From Streptomyces griseoruber (GTDB lineage: Bacteria; Actinomycetota; Actinomycetes; Streptomycetales; Streptomycetaceae), in NCBI RefSeq assembly GCF_001514205.1, contig NZ_KQ948773.1:258016-322015 (forward strand): 64,000 bases of DNA, in the 5' to 3' direction. A program made the position numbers and the translations under genes. Shown piece by piece: positions 17,192 through 24,413 of the stretch; the stretch's first letter is position 1, and each line of letters begins with the position of its first letter. The notes below the pieces were generated by a model. It had not been told where the DNA came from. It was given only the letters and a program-made list of their open reading frames with translations, and made no database searches.

Positions 17192-18163
17192 TCAGCGCCG
17201 GGTGAACTGGACGCCCGTCGGCTGTACGGTGTCCGGCTTCACGGCGATCCCCTCGACCGTGAGCTGTTCGCCGTAGATGTCGGTCAGCCGGATCGCGGCG
17301 CCGCAGCCGGTGCCCTGCTCGGAGAGGAAGTAGTTGTACCCGGTGCGCTCCAGCCGCTTCCATCCGCCGCCCGTACGGACCTCGAGACGGGCCAGCGGGT
17401 TGCGGTGGCCGATGGCCTGGATGCCGCACCAGTACTGGGTGGAGCCGGTCTTGTAGCGGATCGAGATCGTGTCGCCGGTGGCCGGGCTGAGCAGGTTCCA
17501 GGTGATCTGGATCCGGCCGGCCGACAGCGGGGCGAGCTTGGCGAAGGCCTGCTGGCTGAGGTCGAGCTGGCCCGGCTGGCAGGGCGCCGGGCACTCGTTG
17601 GTGATCCGGACCGTGATCGACTTGCCGCCCGCATGGACGGCCACGAACGCGCCGCAGGCCTTCGAGGTCTCGTAGTCCGCGGTGTTCATCGCCGCGGTCA
17701 TCACGTCGGAGGTGGGGCCGTAGGAGCAGGCGCCGTTGCCGTTGCCGACGTCGTAGGCGGTGGCCACGCCGGGGTAGGTGACGCCGGGGCGGATCCGGCC
17801 GGCCAGGGAGCCCGTCGCGGACGTCTTCGGTGCGGTGGCGGTGGTGGCCTTCGCGCGGGCGGACGCGGCGGATGCGGCGGTCGGGGTGGCCGAGCGGGAC
17901 GCGGACGCGCGGGCCGTCGGGCTCGCGGAGCCGGTGGAGGGCGTCGGCGACGCGGAGGCCGAGGGGGGCCCGGGCGTCGGCGACCCGCTCGTCCGGGTGC
18001 CGGCGACGGGTTTGGCCGCGTCCCGCACGTCGGCGGTCTGGCCGCCCGGGCGGAAGGCCACGGCCAGCGACACGACGAGCGCCACGGCGGCGACGGCGAC
18101 GGCGGAGAGCAGCGCGGTGTGGCGCCGGGGGCGGGAGCGGCGGCGGTGCGACGGGGTGGTCAC
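17192..18163 (-). CDS. Expansin EXLX1-like cellulose-binding protein
   Basis: A 323-residue protein. An N-terminal membrane anchor or signal (about residues 16-37, preceded by an Arg-rich stretch) is followed by a Ser/Thr/Pro/Ala linker of about 75 residues. A double-psi beta-barrel then follows (GVATAYDVGNGNGACSYG, ACGAFVAVHAGGKSITVRITNECPAPCQPGQLDLSQ), and a C-terminal CBM63-like domain (IQITWNLLSPATGDTISIRYKTGSTQYW). Expansin-like proteins loosen plant or cellulosic walls non-hydrolytically. The conserved DPBB Asp appears within LDLS. It probably acts extracellularly, tethered by the N-terminal helix. Confidence 0.85.
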   Translation of the reverse strand: MTTPSHRRRSRPRRHTALLSAVAVAAVALVVSLAVAFRPGGQTADVRDAAKPVAGTRTSGSPTPGPPSASASPTPSTGSASPTARASASRSATPTAASAASARAKATTATAPKTSATGSLAGRIRPGVTYPGVATAYDVGNGNGACSYGPTSDVMTAAMNTADYETSKACGAFVAVHAGGKSITVRITNECPAPCQPGQLDLSQQAFAKLAPLSAGRIQITWNLLSPATGDTISIRYKTGSTQYWCGIQAIGHRNPLARLEVRTGGGWKRLERTGYNYFLSEQGTGCGAAIRLTDIYGEQLTVEGIAVKPDTVQPTGVQFTRR

Positions 18164-18312
18164 AGTCGAGTCCTTCGGTCGGGCGGGGCTCCGGTGACGA
18201 GAGCATCCGCCTCTTCAGTCGCCGCGGACCTCCCAAAGGTTGCCGTCACTCCATACGTTCGTGGAGCCGCCCGGGTTCACCCGCTTCCCGCCGAAACGGG
18301 CACCGCCCGGTC

Positions 18313-19479
18313 TCACCGCCCCAGCACCACCGTCCCCGAGGAGCAGAACCACCCGCCGGTCCCCGAGGCCACACCCAGCCGCGGCAACGTGCCGTCGCCT
18401 CGCCGTACCTGACGCTCCCCGGCCTCCCCCCGCAACTGCCGGACCGCCTCCACCAGCAGGAACAGCCCCCGCATACCGGGGTGCTGGGCCGACAGCCCGC
18501 CCCCGTCGGTGTTCACCGGCAGCTCCCCGCCGACCGTCAGCCGCCCCTTCTCCACGAACGCCCCGCCCTCGCCCTTGGCGCAGAAGCCCAGGTCCTCCAG
18601 GGTCACCAGCGTCATGTAGGTGAACGCGTCGTAGATCTCCGCGAAGTCCATCTCCGCCGGCCGCACCCCCGCCCGCCCGAAGGCCAGCCGCCCGCTGACC
18701 GCCGCCGGGGACACCGTGAAGTCCTCCCACTGCGACAGGCTCGCGTGGGAGACGTGCTCACCGGTGCCGAGGATCCACACCGGCGCCGTACGGCAGTCCC
18801 GTACGTACTCCTCGGCCGCCAGCAGGACCGCCGCGCCCCCGTCGGAGCGCAGACAGCAGTGCAGCTTGGTGAACGGGTCGGCGATCATGGGCCCGGAGAG
18901 CACCTCGTCGACCGTGACCGGGGTGCGGAACATCGCCTCCGGGTTCAGCGCCGCGTTCGCCCGCGCCTGGACGGCGACCTCGGCGAGCTGCTCGATCGTC
19001 GTGCCGTACTCGGTCATGTGACGGCGGGCCGCCATCGCGTACTTGGCGATCAGGGTGTGCCCGTACGGCACCTCGAACTGGAGCGGGCCGCGGGCGCCGA
19101 AGGCGAAGGTGCCGCTGCGGCGGCCGGCCCGGATGTCGGCGCGGGCCGTGGAGCCGTAGACCAGCAGGACCGCGTTCGCGTGCCCGGCGGCGATCGCGTC
19201 GGCCGCGTGCGCCGCCATGACCTCCCAGGTGGAGCCGCCGACCGAGGTGGAGTCGACCCAGGTGGGGCGCAGGCCCAGATGGTCGGCCACCTCGACCGGG
19301 GCGAGGGTGCCGAGCCCGGCGGAGGCGAGACCGTCCACCCGCGACCGGTCGAGCCCGGCGTCCGCCAGCGCCCGGCGGGCCGCCTGGGCGTGCAGGGCGT
19401 ACGGGGTCGCGTCGTCCACCCGCCCGCACTCCGAGAGCGCGACGCCGACGACGGCCACTTTCCGGGTCCCCGAGGTCAT
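18313..19479 (-). CDS. Thiolase-like lipid-transfer protein, Cys-less
   Basis: A 388-residue thiolase superfamily protein (SCP2-thiolase/lipid-transfer type). The conserved C-terminal motifs are present: EIYDAFT (Tyr283), GFCAKGEGGAFVEKG and GGGLSAQHPG with His333. At the nucleophile position the sequence reads SVGGSTW, Thr84 occupying the Cys site, so classical thiolysis is unlikely. Retro-aldol or structural roles are possible, as in Ltp-type proteins, which work with DUF35 partners. It is transcribed away from the operator at 19534-19548, divergently from the acyl-CoA dehydrogenase. The ATG at 19479 is followed by MTSGTRKVAVVGVALSECGR, a canonical N terminus. Confidence 0.88.
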   Translation of the reverse strand: MTSGTRKVAVVGVALSECGRVDDATPYALHAQAARRALADAGLDRSRVDGLASAGLGTLAPVEVADHLGLRPTWVDSTSVGGSTWEVMAAHAADAIAAGHANAVLLVYGSTARADIRAGRRSGTFAFGARGPLQFEVPYGHTLIAKYAMAARRHMTEYGTTIEQLAEVAVQARANAALNPEAMFRTPVTVDEVLSGPMIADPFTKLHCCLRSDGGAAVLLAAEEYVRDCRTAPVWILGTGEHVSHASLSQWEDFTVSPAAVSGRLAFGRAGVRPAEMDFAEIYDAFTYMTLVTLEDLGFCAKGEGGAFVEKGRLTVGGELPVNTDGGGLSAQHPGMRGLFLLVEAVRQLRGEAGERQVRRGDGTLPRLGVASGTGGWFCSSGTVVLGR

Positions 19480-19533
19480 GAGGAGCCACCTTCCTCTGTC
19501 TTCCTCTGTGCATCTCGATCCGGCGCTCCTAAT

Positions 19534-19548
19534 ATGACGGACCGTCAG
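19534..19548. promoter_or_regulatory. Regulon operator 4 (divergent thiolase / acyl-CoA dehydrogenase promoter)
   Basis: ATGAC-GGACC-GTCAG, one mismatch at the first base. It lies in the 122-bp divergent spacer, so it could repress both directions. Confidence 0.7.
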
Positions 19549-19598
19549 ATCCGGAGGGAAGTGCCAGATCCGGAGGGAAGTGCCAGATCCGGAGGGAA
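19546..19598 (+). repeat. Tandem triplication of a 19-bp Shine-Dalgarno unit
   Basis: Two perfect 19-bp units (CAGATCCGGAGGGAAGTGC at 19546-19564 and 19565-19583) plus a third partial unit (first 15 bases, 19584-19598) directly precede the acyl-CoA dehydrogenase ATG at 19602. Each unit carries GGAGGGAA. GTG codons in the first two junctions (19561, 19580) are in different frames from the gene. Confidence 0.9.
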
Positions 19599-19601
19599 TC
19601 C

Positions 19602-20786
19602 ATGGACCCCCGCCTCACCGCCGAGCAGGACGAGATCCGCCGCACCCTGCGGGAACTGCTCCACAAACGCTGCGGCCCCGAGGAGCTGCGGGCCGCCCTC
19701 GACACCCCGGCCGGCCACGACCGCGCCCTGTGGACCACCCTCGCCGAACAGCTGGGCCTGCCCGGCCTCGCCGTCCCCGAGGCGTACGGCGGTGTCGGCT
19801 GCGCCCGCACCGACCTCGCGCTCGCCGCCGAGGAGACCGGCCGGGCGCTCGCGCCCACCCCTCTGCTCGCCACCTCGGTCCTCGCCGCGCCCCTGATCCT
19901 CGCCCTCGGCACCGACGCCCAGCGCGCCCGGCTGCTCCCCCGCCTCACCGACGGCACCCTCACCGCCGCCCTCGCCGTCCCCGCGCCCGTCCTCGCCACC
20001 GCGCTCGCCCTCACCGGGCCGGGCGGCGGCGACTGGTCCGGCGGCGGACGCGCGGGCGGGGTGCAGGCCCGGCGGGCCGGGGACGGCTGGCGGCTGTACG
20101 GCGAGGCCGCCCAGGTCCTCGACGGGCACAGCGCCGGGCTGCTGCTCGTCGCCGCCCACACCGGGGGGTTCGTACGGTCACGGACCCTGCTGTTCCTGGT
20201 GGCGGGGGACGCCGCCGGAGCCGTACGGACCCGGCAGACCGCCCTCGACCCGACCCGGCCGCAGGCCCGGGTGCAACTGCGGCACGTGGAGGCGGAGTTG
20301 CTGGGGGATGAGGAGACGCAGGTGGACGGGCCGCTGGCCCGCACCGGGGAGTTCGCCGCCGCCTTCCTCGCCTGCGAGGCCGTCGGGGCCGCCGACCGGG
20401 CGCTGGAGCGGACCGTGGAGTACCTGAAGCAGCGCGAGCAGTTCGGACGGGCGATCGGATCGTTCCAGGCGGTGCAGCACCGGCTGGCCGATGTGTATGT
20501 GCAGGTCCAGGCCGCCCGGTCCGCCGCGTACTACGCCGCCTGGGCGACCGGGCGGGGGGAGGACGTCGGCGGGCTCGCGCTCGCCCAGGCGCTCCAGGCG
20601 CTGCGGCTCGCCGCCGCCGAGGGCATCCAGCTGCACGGCGGCATCGGGTTCACCTGGGAGCATCAGGCGCACCTGTACTTCAAGCGGGCCGCCGGCGACG
20701 AGCTGCTGTTCGGGCCGGTGCACCGGCTGCGCGCCCACGCGGCCGAGGAGTCCGGACTGTTCGCGGGCGCGGGGGTGACGGTGTGA
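19602..20786 (+). CDS. Acyl-CoA dehydrogenase
   Basis: A 394-residue FAD enzyme of the acyl-CoA dehydrogenase family: N-terminal helical domain (MDPRLTAEQDEIRRTLRELL), middle beta domain, and C-terminal helical domain with DRALERTVEYLKQREQFGRAIGSFQAVQHRLADV and the IQLHGGIGFTWEHQAHLYFKRA signature. The middle domain is shorter and more degenerate than in FadE-type alpha subunits. In steroid-degrading actinobacteria, paired heteromeric dehydrogenases look like this, but no second subunit is adjacent. It is co-transcribed with the following deazaflavin reductase through a GTGA overlap, under operator 4 and a triplicated ribosome-binding segment. Confidence 0.9.
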   Translation: MDPRLTAEQDEIRRTLRELLHKRCGPEELRAALDTPAGHDRALWTTLAEQLGLPGLAVPEAYGGVGCARTDLALAAEETGRALAPTPLLATSVLAAPLILALGTDAQRARLLPRLTDGTLTAALAVPAPVLATALALTGPGGGDWSGGGRAGGVQARRAGDGWRLYGEAAQVLDGHSAGLLLVAAHTGGFVRSRTLLFLVAGDAAGAVRTRQTALDPTRPQARVQLRHVEAELLGDEETQVDGPLARTGEFAAAFLACEAVGAADRALERTVEYLKQREQFGRAIGSFQAVQHRLADVYVQVQAARSAAYYAAWATGRGEDVGGLALAQALQALRLAAAEGIQLHGGIGFTWEHQAHLYFKRAAGDELLFGPVHRLRAHAAEESGLFAGAGVTV

Positions 20787-21259
20787 TCGGCGTCCGTGTG
20801 GTGCAGAAGGTGTCCTCCACCCGGGGCTTCGCCAAGCTCGCCCCGTATGTCGTGCCCGCCCTCGACCGGGCCGTCCACCGGCTCACCCGGGGAAAGGTGC
20901 TGCTCAGCGCCCAGATGCTGCCCGGGGTCGTCCTCACCGCGACCGGCGCCCGCAGCGGGCTGCCGCGCCGCACGCCCCTGGCCTGCATGCCGGAGCCCGC
21001 GGGCCGCACCTGGATCCTCGTCGGCTCCAACTTCGGCCGCACCGGCCACCCCGCCTGGACCGCCAACCTCCTCGCCCACCCCGACGCCGAGATCAGCTGG
21101 AAGGGGACCGACGTACCGGTGACCGCCCATCTGCTGACGGGGGAGGAACGGGCGGCGGTCTGGAAGGAGCTGCTCGCGTTCTGGCCGCCGTACGCGACCT
21201 ACCAGGCGAGGGTGGAGCGGGGGATCCGGGTGTTCCGGCTGGTGCCCAGGGGCGGCTAG
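20783..21259 (+). CDS. Deazaflavin (F420)-dependent nitroreductase-family protein
   Basis: A 158-residue Ddn-like split beta-barrel protein (LLSAQMLPGVVLTATGARSGLPRRTPLACMPE, WILVGSNFGRTGHPAWTANLLAHPDAEISWKG). Members use F420H2 to reduce enones, quinones or nitro groups. The GTG start overlaps the acyl-CoA dehydrogenase stop, so the two probably act on the same substrate. fbiC, which makes the F420 chromophore, is in this window. The stop codon lies inside an 18-bp palindrome at 21256-21273. Confidence 0.85.
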   Translation: MIGVRVVQKVSSTRGFAKLAPYVVPALDRAVHRLTRGKVLLSAQMLPGVVLTATGARSGLPRRTPLACMPEPAGRTWILVGSNFGRTGHPAWTANLLAHPDAEISWKGTDVPVTAHLLTGEERAAVWKELLAFWPPYATYQARVERGIRVFRLVPRGG

Positions 21260-21273
21260 TGCCGCGGCACTAG
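21256..21273. repeat. 18-bp perfect palindrome at gene end
   Basis: CTAGTGCCGCGGCACTAG is a perfect palindrome containing the deazaflavin reductase stop codon. It overlaps by 4 bp (CTAG) the left end of the inverted-repeat element at 21270-21450. It may act as a terminator hairpin or be an insertion footprint. Confidence 0.6.
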
Positions 21274-21450
21274 GGCGTGTGTCGAAAGTCCCGTCTGGCC
21301 CGCGACGCCTGGCACGGCGCCTCGCCGCGTTGTCGGGATCGTCCGCGTACGCCCGGTACGCGGACGACCCTCCGCCGTGCGACGCACCGCACCGGACGCC
21401 GCGGGCCCCGCCCTCCGGGCGGACGACACTACTCTCGACACACGCCCTAG
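21270..21450. mobile_element. MITE-like 181-bp element with 20-bp terminal inverted repeats
   Basis: Left end 21270-21289 and right end 21431-21450 (read on the minus strand) match at 19 of 20 bases, starting CTAGGGCGTGTGTCGA. No coding sequence is convincing inside. The right terminal repeat contains the stop codon of the LysE gene, and the left end abuts the previous gene's palindrome. This suggests a non-autonomous miniature element inserted between two convergent genes. No direct target duplication beyond the CTAG ends is visible. A long stem structure acting as a bidirectional terminator is an alternative. Confidence 0.6.
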
Positions 21451-22058
21451 AAGGCGTGCTGGATCAGCAGGAACGTGCCGATCCCCAGCATCGCCGCCCC
21501 GGAGGTCCGGGTGACCGCCCGGGCCGCCGCCGGGCGGGCGCCCAGCACCGCCCGGGCCAGGACGCCGACCGCGAGATACACGGCGGCGCAGCACGCCATG
21601 TGCAGCAGACCGAGGACGGCGGTCTGCGCGGCCACCGGCAGGTGCGCGCCGCCCCCGGTCACCAGGAACTGCGGCAGGATCGACAGGTACAGCAGCAGCC
21701 CCTTGGGGTTCAGGCCGCTGATCGTCGCGCCCCGCAGGAAGACCCGGCCCTCGGCCACCGGCTCGCCCTCCTCCGGCACGCCCGGCCGGCGCAGCACCCC
21801 CCACCCGAGCCGCACCAGATAGCCCGCCCCCGCCACCGTGAGCGCGGTGAGCAGGGCGGGCGAGCCCGCGACCAGGACGGCCAGGCCCGCCGTCGCCAGC
21901 GCCGTGTGCAGGGCGTAGCCGCTCACCAGGCCGCCCACCGCCGCGCCCACCGAACGGCCGCGCAGCCCGGCGGAGATCACATACGCCCAGTCGGCGCCCG
22001 GCACACAGACCAGCAGCAGGTCCAGCGCGAGGAAAGAAATCAGCGTTCCCGTGTCCAT
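21447..22058 (-). CDS. LysE family amino-acid exporter
   Basis: A 203-residue inner-membrane protein with about six hydrophobic helices and LysE/RhtB motifs (PGADWAYVISAGLRGRSVGAAVGGLVSG near the N terminus, ISGLNPKGLLLYLSILPQF in the middle). It exports an amino acid or derivative. The ATG at 22058 starts MDTGTLISF. It is divergent from an Lrp/AsnC regulator, the typical pairing of an exporter with its amino-acid-sensing activator. Its stop codon falls within the terminal repeat of the adjacent mobile-like element. Confidence 0.88.
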   Translation of the reverse strand: MDTGTLISFLALDLLLVCVPGADWAYVISAGLRGRSVGAAVGGLVSGYALHTALATAGLAVLVAGSPALLTALTVAGAGYLVRLGWGVLRRPGVPEEGEPVAEGRVFLRGATISGLNPKGLLLYLSILPQFLVTGGGAHLPVAAQTAVLGLLHMACCAAVYLAVGVLARAVLGARPAAARAVTRTSGAAMLGIGTFLLIQHAF

Positions 22059-22140
22059 GCCGGGGACATTAGGCGCGATCCGGCCGAAAGTGTTCCCGTT
22101 CTTTTCCTGAAACGCGGTGTAATGGGGGAAGATCTCCCCC

Positions 22141-22593
22141 ATGGACGACGTGGACCGGAAGATTCTTGCCGAGCTTCAGCAGGACGGGCGGCTGACCGTG
22201 ACCGAGCTGGCCGCGCGGGTGCGGCTGAGTGTCTCGCCCTGCCATCGGCGGCTGCGGGAGCTGGAACGGTCCGGCGCGATCAGCGGCTACCGGGCGGTGG
22301 TGGAACCGGCCGCCGTCGGGCTGACCTTCGAGGCGCTGGTCTTCGTGTCCATGCGGCAGGAGGACCGGGACACGGTCGCCGAGTTCGAGCGGGCGGTGGG
22401 TGAGCTGGATCACGTCCTGGACGCCCAGCGGCTCTTCGGGGAGCCCGACTATCTGCTGCGGGTGGCGACCGCCGACCTCGCGGCCTTCCAGCGGCTCTAC
22501 GACGAGCGGCTCGCGACCCTGCCGGGGGTGCAGCGGCTGACGTCCACGCTGGTGATGAAGCACGTGGTCAAGGACCGGCCGCTGCCTGCATAA
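22141..22593 (+). CDS. Lrp/AsnC family transcriptional regulator
   Basis: A 150-residue regulator: N-terminal winged helix-turn-helix (VDRKILAELQQDGRLTVTELAARVRLSVSPCHRRLRELE) and C-terminal RAM/AsnC ligand domain (DHVLDAQRLFGEPDYLLRVATADLAAFQRLYDERLATLPGV). It probably senses an amino acid and controls the divergent LysE exporter; the starts are 82 bp apart. A hairpin terminator follows at 22598-22634. Confidence 0.9.
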   Translation: MDDVDRKILAELQQDGRLTVTELAARVRLSVSPCHRRLRELERSGAISGYRAVVEPAAVGLTFEALVFVSMRQEDRDTVAEFERAVGELDHVLDAQRLFGEPDYLLRVATADLAAFQRLYDERLATLPGVQRLTSTLVMKHVVKDRPLPA

Positions 22594-22597
22594 CGGC

Positions 22598-22634
22598 ACG
22601 GGCGGTGCTCCACCCCTGTGGAACCACCGCCCGT
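22598..22634. terminator. Hairpin terminator between Lrp and TetR genes
   Basis: ACGGGCGGTG...CCAC pairs with GTGG...CCACCGCCCGT around a CCCT loop, with a single-base bulge, between two convergent genes. Confidence 0.65.
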
Positions 22635-22673
22635 CAGACAGGACTTGGATATGACCTCGCCGGGATGACCGGA

Positions 22674-23321
22674 CTACTTCGCCGGCTTCTTGCCGGTGAT
22701 GCCCAGGTGCACCAACAGCGCCAGGTTCGGCTTGAGTTCGGCCTGCTTGACGCCCCAGGACTGGAAGCCCTTCTGGTGCGAGGCGACCGCCGCGAGCATC
22801 GCGACCAGCGAACCGGCGACCGCGGCCGGGTTCACGTCCTGGTCGACCCGGCCCTTGGACTGGAGCTCGGCGACGGCCTCCGAGAGGGAGTTGTTCACCG
22901 AGTTGAGGATCTTCATACGCAGCTTGTAGAAGCGCTTGTCGCCCTCGGCGGCGCCGAGATCGACGACCCGCAGGATCGCGTCGTTCTTCTTCCAGAACTC
23001 CAAGAACCCGTCGACGAGTTCCTGCGCCGTCTGCCAGCCCGCCTTGCCGACCCACGAGCGGCCCTCCAGCAGCTCGGTCAACCCGGCGCCCTCGGCGGCC
23101 ATTTGTTCGGCGATCTCCAGGACGGCGCCCTCGACGTCCGGGAAGTACTGGTAGAAGGTCGCGGGCGAAGTGCCCGCCTTCCGGGCCACGTCGATGACCT
23201 TGACGTCCCGGTACGGAGAGGAGCTGAGCATCTCGCTGAGGCAGTCCAGCAGCTTCTGCCGCGTCGCCTGCCCGCGCCGGCCGGCCACGCGGCCGTCGAC
23301 GGTACGCACTTGTCCTGTCAT
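22674..23321 (-). CDS. TetR/AcrR family regulator, candidate master of the CTGAC-N5-GTCAG regulon
   Basis: A 215-residue TetR protein. The helix-turn-helix covers about residues 17-65 (RRGQATRQKLLDCLSEMLSSSPYRDVKVIDVARKAGTSP then ATFYQYFPDVEGAVLEIAEQM). The rest is an all-helical ligand-binding domain with many charged residues and Trp, compatible with an acyl-CoA ligand. The near-consensus palindrome 23315-23329 overlaps its ATG, implying autorepression. It is the only TetR gene in the window and lies in the middle of the operator-marked genes. That it binds those operators is inference. It immediately precedes kbpA, transcribed divergently. Confidence 0.9.
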   Translation of the reverse strand: MTGQVRTVDGRVAGRRGQATRQKLLDCLSEMLSSSPYRDVKVIDVARKAGTSPATFYQYFPDVEGAVLEIAEQMAAEGAGLTELLEGRSWVGKAGWQTAQELVDGFLEFWKKNDAILRVVDLGAAEGDKRFYKLRMKILNSVNNSLSEAVAELQSKGRVDQDVNPAAVAGSLVAMLAAVASHQKGFQSWGVKQAELKPNLALLVHLGITGKKPAK

Positions 23322-23329
23322 GCCGTCAG
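23315..23329. promoter_or_regulatory. Regulon operator 5 overlapping the tetR start codon
   Basis: Read on the minus strand: CTGAC-GGCAT-GACAG, one mismatch (A for T) from the palindrome. It spans the tetR ATG (23321-23319), suggesting autoregulation. Confidence 0.65.
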
Positions 23330-23442
23330 CTTACCGAGGGGTGATCGGAGCGCGATTCGGCCGACTGCAAATGGGGTGCGCGGGGCACGGAGGAAGGGTG
23401 TGCTGGTCTGCGCGTTGCGTGAACCGCCGTTAGTTTGGCTGC

Positions 23443-24198
23443 ATGGCCGAAAACAGGGCATCGGTGAACGCAGAGGGTGGCGCCGGGGCGGTCCCCGAGG
23501 GCATCCCGTGCTGGGTGGACGCGCAGCTTCCGGACGTGGACGCGGGCAGACGGTTCTACGGCGAGCTCTTCGGATGGACCTTCGATCAGCCGGGGGCGGC
23601 GTCCGGCGCCTCCGTGTGGGCCCTGCTGGACGGCCGGCCGGTCGCCGCGCTCGCCCACAAGACGGACGGCCGGATGCCCACCGTCTGGACGGTGTACTTC
23701 TCCACCCCCGACGCCCAGGCGACCGTCCGGCGGATCCGGTCGGCGGGCGGACAGGTGGTGATGCCCCCGTTCCCGGTGGACGGCCTGGGCTTCGCCGCCC
23801 TCGCCGCCGACCCCGAGGGCGCCGTCTTCGGCCTCTGGCAGCCGGTCGCCCACCCCGGTTTCGGCGTCCGGCACCTCCCCGGCGCCTTCGCCTGGGCGCA
23901 GCTCTACGCCCGGGACACCGAGGTCGCGAACACCTTCTACGGCCATCTCTTCCACGAGGCCCTCTTCGGACCCGGCGCCGCACCCGACTTCGGCCGGGTA
24001 CCGGTCACCGATGTCTTCCCGGAGGTGATGCCGCCGCACTTCCTGGTCCACTTCGGGGTCCGGGACTGCGAGGCGGCGCTCGGCACCGTGAGCCGGCTCG
24101 GCGGGCGGGTCCAGGCGGGCCCGTTCACGGCTTCGTACGGAATCGTGGCGGTCGTCACGGACAATCAAGGTGCGTCGTTCGCGCTGCTTCAGCGTTGA
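23443..24198 (+). CDS. kbpA: VOC/glyoxalase-fold protein, KbpA-like AfsK-binding protein
   Basis: A 251-residue protein with two vicinal-oxygen-chelate modules (about residues 20-125 and 140-250; GIPCWVDAQLPDVDAGRRFYGELFGW and GAFAWAQLYARDTEVANTFYGHLF). Length and position directly upstream of afsK match KbpA of S. coelicolor, reported to bind unphosphorylated AfsK and inhibit its autophosphorylation. The function is carried over from that work, not seen in sequence. The gap to afsK is 215 bp, so afsK may have its own promoter. Confidence 0.8.
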   Translation: MAENRASVNAEGGAGAVPEGIPCWVDAQLPDVDAGRRFYGELFGWTFDQPGAASGASVWALLDGRPVAALAHKTDGRMPTVWTVYFSTPDAQATVRRIRSAGGQVVMPPFPVDGLGFAALAADPEGAVFGLWQPVAHPGFGVRHLPGAFAWAQLYARDTEVANTFYGHLFHEALFGPGAAPDFGRVPVTDVFPEVMPPHFLVHFGVRDCEAALGTVSRLGGRVQAGPFTASYGIVAVVTDNQGASFALLQR

Positions 24199-24413
24199 AC
24201 CACGTACCGGAGTACCCGCTCACGCACCGTCCCGCATGCTGTTTCGCCCGTATATGAGATGAGACACCCCGATCGCCCCCGGGTTCGCAACCAGCCGCCC
24301 GGCCAGGAAGAATCTGGGGTGCGTGCCGCCATGGCGGTGCGGTGGTGAGACGCTGCACTTCGGTCGCGTACACATAGTGGGTGACGTGGCCCGTACGGGG
24401 AGGTGGCAGGCAA

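Noticed and set aside
22674..23321. Idea that the TetR gene regulates only kbpA-afsK
   Set aside because: The operator in its own promoter recurs at nine catabolic promoters, and no exact copy is seen between kbpA and afsK.
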